From assembly GCA_026002045.1 (NCBI GenBank), contig BOAV01000083.1, forward strand, positions 1 to 10,954: a DNA stretch of 10,954 bases, written 5' to 3'. A model generated the notes under the pieces. It was not told where the DNA came from, made no database searches, and was given only the letters and a program-made list of their open reading frames with translations. A program made the position numbers and the translations under genes. Positions 1 to 5,629 of the stretch are shown here, in pieces; the stretch's first letter is position 1; each line of letters begins with the position of its first letter. This DNA comes from Spirochaetia bacterium. GTDB taxonomy: Bacteria > Spirochaetota > Spirochaetia > Treponematales > Breznakiellaceae.

Positions 1-1
1 A

Positions 2-91
2 ACCAAGGACGAAATCCAGAGGATTACCAAAAAATACATGAGGGGAAACAGCTTGAGCTGTTCCCTTACCAAAATAAAGCATGAAGGTTAA
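2..91 (+). CDS. 3' end of an upstream gene (partial), identity uncertain
   Basis: Only the last codons of a gene fall in the window, directly before a hairpin terminator. Two frames are open. The frame starting at base 2 stops at TAA 89-91 and gives 29 residues beginning TKDEIQRITKKYM. This resembles the helix found near the end of M16 zinc peptidases (pattern T-K-E-D-[IV]-Q-R-x-[AT]-K-K-Y) followed by a final strand. The frame starting at base 1 stops at TGA 82-84 and ends EGKQLELFPYQNKA. The base-2 frame is preferred on the M16-like pattern, but the piece is too short to be sure. The M16 assignment is an inference. Confidence 0.4.
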   Translation, partial: TKDEIQRITKKYMRGNSLSCSLTKIKHEG

Positions 92-96
92 AGATA

Positions 97-116
97 CCGC
101 AGGGCTTGCCCTGCGG
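97..116 (+). terminator. Hairpin terminator after the upstream gene
   Basis: CCGCAGGGC at 97-105 and GCCCTGCGG at 108-116 are perfect inverted repeats. In practice this is an 8-bp GC-rich stem with a four-base CTTG loop. It starts six bases after the TAA at 89-91. The following bases (TTATTCATT) are only moderately T-rich, so termination may be imperfect. Confidence 0.7.
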
Positions 117-214
117 TTATTCATTCGCTTACTATAGCATATTTTCACTTTCACCGTCAATAAATAATACAAAAAGAATAGAAATGCTGATAGCGTAAGA
201 GGGGTAAAATCCTA

Positions 215-220
215 TATAAT
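215..220 (+). promoter_or_regulatory. -10 box immediately before the 230-484 gene
   Basis: A consensus TATAAT lies at 215-220, nine bases before the ATG at 230. No good -35 hexamer sits 16-18 bases upstream. If this box is used, transcription starts within one to three bases of the ATG and the mRNA would be nearly leaderless. The only SD-like run, AGAGGGG at 199-205, is about 25 bases from the ATG and upstream of the -10, so it cannot serve a transcript starting here. Confidence 0.5.
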
Positions 221-229
221 GATGGTGCA

Positions 230-484
230 ATGAAGAACTTGAAGGATGGTAAGTCTACCACGCTCACCATAAAGGTTACGCAAAAAACCCGGGATCAGGC
301 TCAGGCACTGTATGAAAAAATAGACTCAAATATGACTTTTAGTACCTTCCTGGGGGAAATGGTCAAAAAAGGGCTCGTTTTTGAGAAAATATGGCGGCAG
401 AAAGAACAGGCCGCCATTGAAGAATTCGCCCAAATGGAAATTGATATGCCCGGCGTCCATAAACCGGGTAAACAAAATACCTGA
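230..484 (+). CDS. Small hypothetical protein, ribbon-helix-helix-like
   Basis: An 84-residue soluble protein I cannot assign by name. Residues 10-16 (TTLTIKV) look like a short beta strand. Two helix-prone stretches follow, about 18-32 and 38-50, with a turn at SNMTFST. That strand-helix-helix order matches ribbon-helix-helix DNA-binding proteins such as small repressors and antitoxins. The C-terminus is charged and ends in a Pro/Gly/Lys-rich tail. No in-frame start exists upstream before a TAG at 191-193, so ATG 230 is the only plausible start. It lacks a normally spaced SD and may be translated from a leaderless mRNA. It lies 75 bases ahead of the toxin-antitoxin pair, which has its own promoter, so it is probably a separate unit. 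Its role as a regulator or orphan antitoxin is inference. Confidence 0.65.
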   Translation: MKNLKDGKSTTLTIKVTQKTRDQAQALYEKIDSNMTFSTFLGEMVKKGLVFEKIWRQKEQAAIEEFAQMEIDMPGVHKPGKQNT

Positions 485-532
485 CTAAATTAGAATAATA
501 CTATAGTAATGCTTTATTAACCCGGCAATAAA

Positions 533-554
533 TGCTATACTTAGAGGTAGGGAG
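533..554 (+). promoter_or_regulatory. Extended -10 promoter and SD for the toxin-antitoxin operon
   Basis: TGCTATACT at 533-541 is an extended -10 element (TG-N-TATACT). The -35 region (TTTATT, 513-518, 17-base spacer) is weak. A purine-rich SD runs 545-554, with GGAG at 551-554 placed five bases before the ATG at 560. The start site would be near 548. Confidence 0.6.
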
Positions 555-559
555 TACTA

Positions 560-859
560 ATGACCATAGAACAGACCATTGACGTACCGGCCAGCCGCTT
601 GGTTCAGTTTTCACCCGAACTGCCTGTAGGGCGTTTTCGGGTGGTATTTTTTCCGGAACCTAATGCCGTCCAATCGGAAGCGTTGCCCAGAGTGACACGG
701 GCACAACGAGCTGAATGGGCTAAAGATCCGGTTATCCAGGAACTGGACAATCTTTCTGTCGAGCCGGACTGGAGCTGGCTCCCCGAAGGGAAGACACCTG
801 AAACTTTTACTATGAAAGATGCCAAAGCCATGCGGATCAAAGAAAAATACGGCGTATGA
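560..859 (+). CDS. Antitoxin-like protein, partner of the PIN toxin
   Basis: A 99-residue protein encoded directly ahead of a PIN-domain toxin, with its TGA overlapping the toxin ATG (ATGA, 856-859). The N-terminus (residues 2-33) follows a pattern common in antitoxins paired with PIN toxins: a strand of the type TIEQTIDVP, a hydrophobic stretch, the LPVGRFRVV strand, then a charged linker. The linker and C-terminus (about 45-99) hold a WAKDPVIQEL helix, a WSWLP segment and a basic end (MKDAKAMRIKEKYGV), which could wrap the toxin. It would be expected to neutralise the toxin and probably repress its own promoter. The start is supported by a good SD five bases upstream. I do not recognise a named family; the antitoxin role rests mainly on gene order and overlap. 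Confidence 0.75.
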   Translation: MTIEQTIDVPASRLVQFSPELPVGRFRVVFFPEPNAVQSEALPRVTRAQRAEWAKDPVIQELDNLSVEPDWSWLPEGKTPETFTMKDAKAMRIKEKYGV

Positions 860-1275
860 ACGTCCTGCTTGATTCCAATATTGCTCTTGACATCATGCTT
901 CGGCGGGAACCGTTTTATCACGATGCCAAAGATATAGTAGAAGACTCTCAGAATGGAGTCTACACCGCTTTTGTGTCCGCTTCTGCGGTGACGGATATAT
1001 ATTATATTGCTTGTCGAATACTGAAAGATGAAAAACTGGTTATGTCACGGCTTAAGGCATTGCTCAAAACCGTGGCTGTAGCTGCCGTTACCGGTGCGGA
1101 AATTCATCGAGCGATTAATCTTGACTGGGCCGATTTTGAGGACTGTGTGCAGTACACCGCCGGGGAAAACCTCGCAGTGCGCTACATTATCACCAGGGAT
1201 ACCGATGGCTATGCCGCGTCGGAGATTCCAGTTGTCAGTCCTGAGAAGTTTCTTGATATGATTACCATCGACTAG
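856..1275 (+). CDS. PIN-domain ribonuclease toxin (VapC-like, PIN_3 type)
   Basis: A 139-residue PIN-domain protein, the usual toxin length. PIN toxins are Mg2+-dependent endoribonucleases that cleave RNA, often tRNA or rRNA, when not held by their antitoxin. The acidic active-site residues are visible: D6 in VLLDSN, D47 in the SAVTDIYYI segment, D93 and D96 in WADFEDCVQY, and D115 near ITRDTDGY. The DFEDxxQYxxGENLxxxYIITRD arrangement is typical of the PIN_3 subgroup. Translation is probably coupled to the upstream antitoxin through the ATGA overlap. The last 14 bases (1262-1275) overlap the 3' end of the convergent AAA+ ATPase gene, leaving no room for a terminator, so readthrough from either side would make antisense RNA. 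All catalytic acids are present, so the toxin looks intact. Confidence 0.87.
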   Translation: MNVLLDSNIALDIMLRREPFYHDAKDIVEDSQNGVYTAFVSASAVTDIYYIACRILKDEKLVMSRLKALLKTVAVAAVTGAEIHRAINLDWADFEDCVQYTAGENLAVRYIITRDTDGYAASEIPVVSPEKFLDMITID

Positions 1276-2956
1276 CGGCGCTCACAAACCCTATACGCCG
1301 CGTCTCCTTACCGGGCAGTTCTTCCTCGCACAGGGCGGTAATGTCCATGGCGGAAAGGGGATTCCCCCGGATAAGGCTTGCTACGGCGGCTTTACGGGCC
1401 ACATTCTCTATCTGGCCGCCGGATAAATCAAAGCGGCCGGCAAGGGTGCTCATATCCATATCAACCTGCGGCAGTTTGCTTTTGAAGATTGCGGCTTTGG
1501 CTTCAAGGTCGGGTTTCTCGAAGGTGATTTTATACAGGAAGCGCCGCTCAAAGGCTGCGTCAAAGTTACCAGCCATGTTGGTGGTGGCGATGAGAATGCC
1601 CCCGTCCAGATTTTCTATCTCCTGCAGCAGAATGTTCTGCATGGTGTTTTCTGTTTGACCGGGGCCGCGCCGTTCGCTGCCGAGTTCCTGGCGCTTTCCG
1701 AGGACCGCGTCCGCTTCGTTAAAGAGCAGTATCGGCGCACGGTCGGCATGTTTGACCATAGCATTGTAGCGGGTAAAAAGGGCCTTTATCTTTTTCTCGC
1801 TCTCGCCGAACCACATGCTTTTGGTCTCGCTGATGTCCACAAAGAAAATGTCCCGGCCTGTGGTCCGGGCGATCTGGTACGCGGTTTCGGTCTTGCCGGT
1901 TCCGGGGGGGCCGGAAAAAAGGCAGGCAAAGCCGGTTTTCATTTTGCTTTCCCGCAGGCGCTTCACGATGGAAGAAAAATGCTCCTCCTGTAACAGGCGG
2001 CCCAGTTCATCAATTTGAACGCCCACCTTTGGCGGATAGTAAAGCTGTTTTTCCGCAATGCTGTTGGCGCGGATGATATTGTTTCCCTTGATGTCTTTCT
2101 TTTCCTTTATATCAACATCGTCCAAAAAGCTGTCTATGGCCTCGTTGGTAAGGCGGTATTCGGTGGTATCGGCCAGGCCGTTGTCGCAGACATGCTCAAG
2201 CAGAGCGGAGGTGAAAAGATCGTTTTCGCCTTTTATAAAATCGCGTTTTGCATCCTGGCTGCCGCTCCGGCCAAAAAGATACCGGATATCGGAAAATTTC
2301 TGCGATTCCTTATCTTGTTCCACCAGGGTTGCGCAGAAATCGAGGAGCACCATGCTGTTCCTGAAGGTAAGACTGCCTGACTTAATTTTTTTCACAAACA
2401 GAATATCCGGATTGCCGCCGAAGAGGTATTTGATCTCGTCAAAAAACTGTTTGCTGTTTAATTCCCTTCTGCGGTGGGCGCGAAGAATATGGTCCGCCGC
2501 GGTATAGAATTCTTCGGGAGAGAGGCCGCGGTAAATGGTGTAATGGTATTCCTTTCCGGCTTTGAGCGCCCGGATAACATCACCGGGAACGGACCAGGCG
2601 CAGCAGTCCTGCCCCTGGCGTTTTCTGAGGAACGAGGGACGGGAACAAAAAATATCGTCGTCATCAACATCATGGGAGACGATAAGATGTTTGAGCTCAA
2701 GGGCTTCAAGATCGCCTGTGTATCGCAGGGCTTCTATCTTGCCGCAGCGTAAGGCTTTGGCAAGACCTCTCAGGGTCGCGTCTCCTGTCCCCGAATTCTC
2801 TAAAAGCAGCGCAAACAACAGAGCCTGATCGGGGGTCACTTTTAACACATTATCGACGGCGACAAAATGCTCCTGCGCCTCTTTCCAAAATTCATGGCAC
2901 AGTCCGTGCTGTTCCACGAGCTGCTTAATCTGATTCAAATTGTGTAAGAGATCCAT
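1262..2956 (-). CDS. AAA+ ATPase with a long N-terminal region
   Basis: A 564-residue protein, third gene of the sigma-factor operon. The first ~310 residues are mostly helical with no motif I recognise. The C-terminal classical AAA module runs from about 315 to 545. It shows Walker A GPPGTGKT (349-356), a pore-loop-like MWFGESE (381-387), Walker B ILLFNEAD (409-416), sensor 1 ATTN (457-460), an arginine finger in FERRF (469-473) and a sensor-2 region starting SGGQIENVARKA (512-523). The Asp usually preceding Glu in Walker B is Asn here; the catalytic Glu is kept, and I believe this Asn recurs in related bacterial ATPases. Such proteins remodel or unfold protein partners using ATP. A strong AGGAGG (2963-2968) sits six bases before the ATG and overlaps the stop of the preceding sigma gene, so translation is coupled. 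The substrate is unknown; operon context suggests a sigma factor or its regulator, which is inference. Confidence 0.88.
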   Translation of the reverse strand: MDLLHNLNQIKQLVEQHGLCHEFWKEAQEHFVAVDNVLKVTPDQALLFALLLENSGTGDATLRGLAKALRCGKIEALRYTGDLEALELKHLIVSHDVDDDDIFCSRPSFLRKRQGQDCCAWSVPGDVIRALKAGKEYHYTIYRGLSPEEFYTAADHILRAHRRRELNSKQFFDEIKYLFGGNPDILFVKKIKSGSLTFRNSMVLLDFCATLVEQDKESQKFSDIRYLFGRSGSQDAKRDFIKGENDLFTSALLEHVCDNGLADTTEYRLTNEAIDSFLDDVDIKEKKDIKGNNIIRANSIAEKQLYYPPKVGVQIDELGRLLQEEHFSSIVKRLRESKMKTGFACLFSGPPGTGKTETAYQIARTTGRDIFFVDISETKSMWFGESEKKIKALFTRYNAMVKHADRAPILLFNEADAVLGKRQELGSERRGPGQTENTMQNILLQEIENLDGGILIATTNMAGNFDAAFERRFLYKITFEKPDLEAKAAIFKSKLPQVDMDMSTLAGRFDLSGGQIENVARKAAVASLIRGNPLSAMDITALCEEELPGKETRRIGFVSAASRW

Positions 2957-2966
2957 TGTATTCCTC

Positions 2967-3830
2967 CTAGCCTTCCAGATACGCCTTCAATCTTTGGCTC
3001 CGCTTGGGGTGCCGAAGATGCCGCAAACCCATTCCCTCAATCTGCCGTATCCGTTCCCTGCTCACCCCTTCACGCTTCCCGACTTCCGCCAGGGTCAGGG
3101 GACAGCCGTCATTCAGTCCAAAACGCAGTTCCAGTACCCGCGCCTCCCGCTCAGGAAGGGTGGAGAGGGCGGCGTGAATGTCTTCCCGAAGCAGGGCAGC
3201 CACAGCCGTATCCGCCGGATCAGGGACCGTTTTGTCCTGGGTAAAATCAAGCAGGGACGAGTCACCGTCCTCATCGCCGCCAACCGGCGTTTCAAGGGAG
3301 ATCGAATCCTGGGTATAATCCTTTACCGCCTGTACCTGTTCAAGTGTCCAGCCCAGGCTTTCAGCGATTTCCTCATCGGTGGGATTTCGTTCAAGGAGCT
3401 GATGGAGCTGCAGGGACTCCCGGTTCAATTTATTGATCCGGGCAATAACATGAGCGGGCAGACGGATTGTCCGTGACTGTTCCGCTATGGCTCTGCTCAT
3501 ACTCTGCCGTATCCACCAACCGGCGTAGGTGGAAAATCTGAATCCTTTCCGGTAGTCGAATTTTTCGACCGCCCTCATGAGGCCGATGTTCCCTTCCGCG
3601 ACAAGGTCGGAAAAGGGAAGGCCGTAATTCCGGTACGCGTTTGCAATGGAGATGACCAGGCGCAGATTCGCCCGGATCATCTTGTCCCTGGCGGCGTTAT
3701 TTCCGGCCCCCGGACCTACTGTGTCCGCCGCCTCCCTGGCAAGCGCAGCTTCCTCTTCCGCCGAGAGGAGCTTTTCGCGCCCGATCTCCCGGAAGTAGAG
3801 CCCCATGGAATCCTCCGTCAATACCTTCAT
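2967..3830 (-). CDS. RNA polymerase sigma-70 family factor (RpoD-like, group 2)
   Basis: A 287-residue sigma factor, far shorter than a housekeeping RpoD because it lacks region 1.1 and the non-conserved insert. Region 1.2 is at about 4-33 (DSMGLYFREIG). Region 2 is at 54-115, including the core-binding and -10 melting part DLVAEGNIGLMRAVEKFD (76-92) and FSTYAGWWIRQ (99-109). Region 3 starts at RTIRLPAHV (120-128). Region 4 ends with a helix-turn-helix at 245-265 (LTLAEVGKREGVSRERIRQIE) followed by RHLRHPKRS. The near-canonical region 2.4 and 4.2 suggest it reads promoters close to the vegetative consensus. Its ATG lies within the stop of the upstream sigma gene (ATGA, 3827-3830), preceded by GGGAGGGG. 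It is 10 bases ahead of the AAA+ ATPase gene. It would direct RNA polymerase to an alternative regulon, whose genes cannot be read from here. Confidence 0.92.
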   Translation of the reverse strand: MKVLTEDSMGLYFREIGREKLLSAEEEAALAREAADTVGPGAGNNAARDKMIRANLRLVISIANAYRNYGLPFSDLVAEGNIGLMRAVEKFDYRKGFRFSTYAGWWIRQSMSRAIAEQSRTIRLPAHVIARINKLNRESLQLHQLLERNPTDEEIAESLGWTLEQVQAVKDYTQDSISLETPVGGDEDGDSSLLDFTQDKTVPDPADTAVAALLREDIHAALSTLPEREARVLELRFGLNDGCPLTLAEVGKREGVSRERIRQIEGMGLRHLRHPKRSQRLKAYLEG

Positions 3831-4723
3831 TTCCCCTCCCAGTAGCCAATCAGAACATGGCCGCTTTTGCTTTTACACAGACAGCGCAGCGCCTTGGCTT
3901 CTATCTGGTGTACCCGCTGGTAGCTTATCCCGCAGATCTCGCCTGTTTCTTTAAGGGTGTGGACACGGGAGCCGTTTAGCCCATAGCGGAGTGTTATGAC
4001 CTTCCGCTCCATCTGCGAAAGCCCTTTGAGGGCCTTGTCAATATCCTTTTGGAGCATGGTCAGGATCGCGTGCTCCGCAGGATCATCCTTGCTGATGAGG
4101 ATGGTTTTCTGTACGGGGCCAGCATCCTCCCTATCTGCCGGGGCGTCCTGGCTCAGGGCCGCCTGAGCAAAGCCGCGAAGCAGGGCGGCATATTCTTCGG
4201 TCCAACCCAATGTGGCGGCGATTTCCCTGTCCGAAGGCTCCCTGCCCAGTATCTGGGCAAGACGGCTGGATTCCCGGGCGGCCCTCGCGATCTCCTCAGC
4301 CTTTTTTGCGGGCATGCTGACCGGCCGGCCAAGAACCGCGGCAGAGCGGGAGACTTTTTCCTTTATCCAGTAACTGGCATAAGTGGAAAACCGGTTGCCC
4401 TTCGTGTAATCGAACTTATCCACCGCCGTGAGCAGTCCTATGTTCCCTTCCTGCACCAGGTCGTCAAGGGAGGCGCCGCCGTGAGCCCATTTCCGTGCAA
4501 ACTTGACCACCATGCGCAGCGATCCGGTTATGATGCTGTTTTTGGCGTCGGGGTCATGTTCCTTCATGGCTTTGAAAAGCGCCGCCTCTTCTGCCTGGGT
4601 AAGAACCGGAAACTTGCGTATTTCCCGGGCGTAGACGGCAAACGATTCAGAGTCGGCGCCATAGGTTCGGATTGCGTCGCCGGGGTTGGAGTTGGGGCTT
4701 TTTCGAAATTTCTGATCTTCCAC
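3827..4723 (-). CDS. RNA polymerase sigma-70 family factor, divergent (group 2/3)
   Basis: A 298-residue sigma factor and first gene of the operon. The GTG at 4721-4723 is chosen as start because AAGGAG (4729-4734) stands exactly five bases upstream. A TTG at 4796-4798 would add 25 residues, but it would place a U-tailed hairpin inside the coding sequence. In the 298-residue numbering, region 1.2 lies at about 27-55, region 2 at 67-128 with DLVQEGNIGLLTAVDKFD (88-105) and FSTYASYWIKE (112-122), region 3 from 132, and a region 4 helix-turn-helix at 256-275 (TLKETGEICGISYQRVHQIE). It is more divergent than its neighbour: the first of the paired tryptophans in region 2.3 is Tyr, and the recognition helix reads SYQRVHQ instead of SRERIRQ. 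It may therefore recognise different promoter bases. The ATGA overlap couples it to the second sigma gene. Confidence 0.9.
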   Translation of the reverse strand: MEDQKFRKSPNSNPGDAIRTYGADSESFAVYAREIRKFPVLTQAEEAALFKAMKEHDPDAKNSIITGSLRMVVKFARKWAHGGASLDDLVQEGNIGLLTAVDKFDYTKGNRFSTYASYWIKEKVSRSAAVLGRPVSMPAKKAEEIARAARESSRLAQILGREPSDREIAATLGWTEEYAALLRGFAQAALSQDAPADREDAGPVQKTILISKDDPAEHAILTMLQKDIDKALKGLSQMERKVITLRYGLNGSRVHTLKETGEICGISYQRVHQIEAKALRCLCKSKSGHVLIGYWEGK

Positions 4724-4748
4724 GTGATCTCCTTCTTCACAAACTGAT

Positions 4749-4781
4749 AAAAAACCTCCAAAATTGTTCGTTTTGAAGGTT
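4749..4781 (-). terminator. Attenuator-like hairpin with U-tract in the sigma operon leader
   Basis: Read on the minus strand, AACCTTCAAAA (4781-4771) and TTTTGGAGGTT (4763-4753) form an 11-bp stem with one G-U pair and a seven-base loop (CGAACAA). The stem runs straight into six U residues (bases 4754-4749). This is the layout of an intrinsic terminator, but it lies between the promoter at 4877-4885 and the sigma start at 4723, so it would act on the leader. The stem is AT-rich at its loop end and so only moderately stable. It could be an attenuator or a leftover terminator. Confidence 0.5.
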
Positions 4782-4800
4782 CCATTCCTTGTTGCCAAGG

Positions 4801-4820
4801 ATTCCCCGTTAACCGGGAAT
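4801..4820. promoter_or_regulatory. 20-bp dyad, possible operator
   Basis: ATTCCC at 4801-4806 and GGGAAT at 4815-4820 flank a centre GTTAAC. Nine of ten base pairs of the 20-bp palindrome are symmetric; only 4807/4814 (C/C) breaks it. It sits about 60 bases downstream of the sigma operon -10 box, in the untranslated leader, so it could be a repressor site or an RNA hairpin. No binding protein can be named. Confidence 0.4.
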
Positions 4821-4876
4821 AGTTAGGAAAATAAAGGAGATTGATTTGGATATTACTTGATTTTAATCACGATAGT

Positions 4877-4885
4877 ATTATAGCA
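4877..4885 (-). promoter_or_regulatory. Extended -10 promoter for the sigma/AAA+ operon
   Basis: On the minus strand this reads TGCTATAAT, a perfect extended -10 element. No -35 of TTGACA type is seen 16-18 bases upstream. Transcription would begin near 4870 and give a leader of roughly 145 bases that contains the 20-bp dyad and the U-tailed hairpin before the GTG start. Confidence 0.6.
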
Positions 4886-4966
4886 CATATTGGGGAAAAA
4901 TTCTAGGGATATCTGCAAAATTTTTTAAATTTTTCACCTTTTTGCCTTATTCGGCCTTTCTATATA

Positions 4967-4995
4967 TTGGCAAAAATCCTTTTATGGTGTATAGT
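4967..4995 (+). promoter_or_regulatory. Promoter of the exported-protein gene
   Basis: TTGGCA (4967-4972) and TATAGT (4990-4995) are separated by exactly 17 bases, a good sigma-70 arrangement. Transcription would start near 5002, just before the SD at 5011-5015. The TTG of the -35 box also opens a longer reading frame, which explains a spurious upstream start for the next gene. Confidence 0.7.
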
Positions 4996-5020
4996 TCTGG
5001 TAAAAGTTATGGAGGTACCT

Positions 5021-5536
5021 TTGTTTAAGAGAATGTTGACAGGCGCGTTAATTGGGATGATTATCGCAATCACCCCGGTTTTTACTCAAACCTGGGTTGA
5101 AGCGGATGATGGGGAGTCTGTGAAAATTGAATACACGGAAATTACGAAGGCGCAGTTTAACCGTTTACTTCGTCAATTTGAAACGACTAAAACGCATGTT
5201 TCGTTCGGTTTTGAAGATGCGTTGCTGAAAAAGCCAAGCCCCGCTAAAATCATTTCCGGCCGCAAGCCGGTTTTCAACGACTATTATTATCTGTTAATGA
5301 AAATCACCGTAGACCAGAGTAACTTAACTGCGGATGAACGTATGTACGCTGCCATGGCTGAGGGCGAGTACTTGATTTATGGTCATAAAGATACCGGGGA
5401 GTTGACGATTTCCTTTCCCGATGCGTTTACGGCAATGTTTGCACAAGCGCTTAGTCCGGCCGGTATCGCCGAAATTAATTCTGATGACTATAAACAGAAA
5501 ATTGAGCGGTTTCTTGGGTTAGTGGAAGGAAAATAA
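5021..5536 (+). CDS. Small exported protein of unknown function
   Basis: I chose the TTG at 5021 because GGAGG (5011-5015) precedes it by five bases and lies downstream of the predicted start site; ATG 5033 is an alternative four codons in. The 171-residue product begins with MFKRM and a hydrophobic stretch (about residues 5-22, ending PVFT), a typical signal peptide with likely cleavage soon after. No lipobox cysteine is visible. The mature part is acidic to neutral, has no transmembrane segment, and carries a YYYLLMKITVDQ strand near the middle and a helical C-terminus (YKQKIERFLGLVEGK). This suggests a small periplasmic or secreted protein. I recognise no family. It is divergent from the sigma operon, so the two may share regulation through the 297-bp intergenic region. 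Confidence 0.72.
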   Translation: MFKRMLTGALIGMIIAITPVFTQTWVEADDGESVKIEYTEITKAQFNRLLRQFETTKTHVSFGFEDALLKKPSPAKIISGRKPVFNDYYYLLMKITVDQSNLTADERMYAAMAEGEYLIYGHKDTGELTISFPDAFTAMFAQALSPAGIAEINSDDYKQKIERFLGLVEGK

Positions 5537-5629
5537 AAGTAGGACTGTCTTGGCAACTGTTTCCATAGGAAGTTGAACCGCATCTCCACGATTGGTATAC
5601 TGAAACATCAATGGCATACTCAAGTACGC

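Noticed and set aside
1341..2828. Several plus-strand open frames opposite the AAA+ ATPase gene
   Set aside because: They are shadows of a GC-richer coding sequence, contain no domain pattern, and lack SD signals, while the minus frame has full AAA+ motifs.
4049..4747. 232-codon plus-strand open frame opposite the first sigma gene
   Set aside because: The minus frame is a clear sigma-70 factor; the plus frame has no recognisable pattern and is rich in shadow-type Gly/Arg runs.
4564..4785. 73-codon minus-strand frame starting at ATG 4785, overlapping the sigma gene in another frame
   Set aside because: No proper SD and shadow-like composition downstream. Its first codons may matter as a leader reading frame, so it is mentioned only with the attenuator finding.
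5554..5575. Small dyad (CAAC, TTCC / GGAA, GTTG) between the convergent genes at 5537-5629
   Set aside because: Short, interrupted stem and no T-tract on either strand, so it is not convincing as a terminator.
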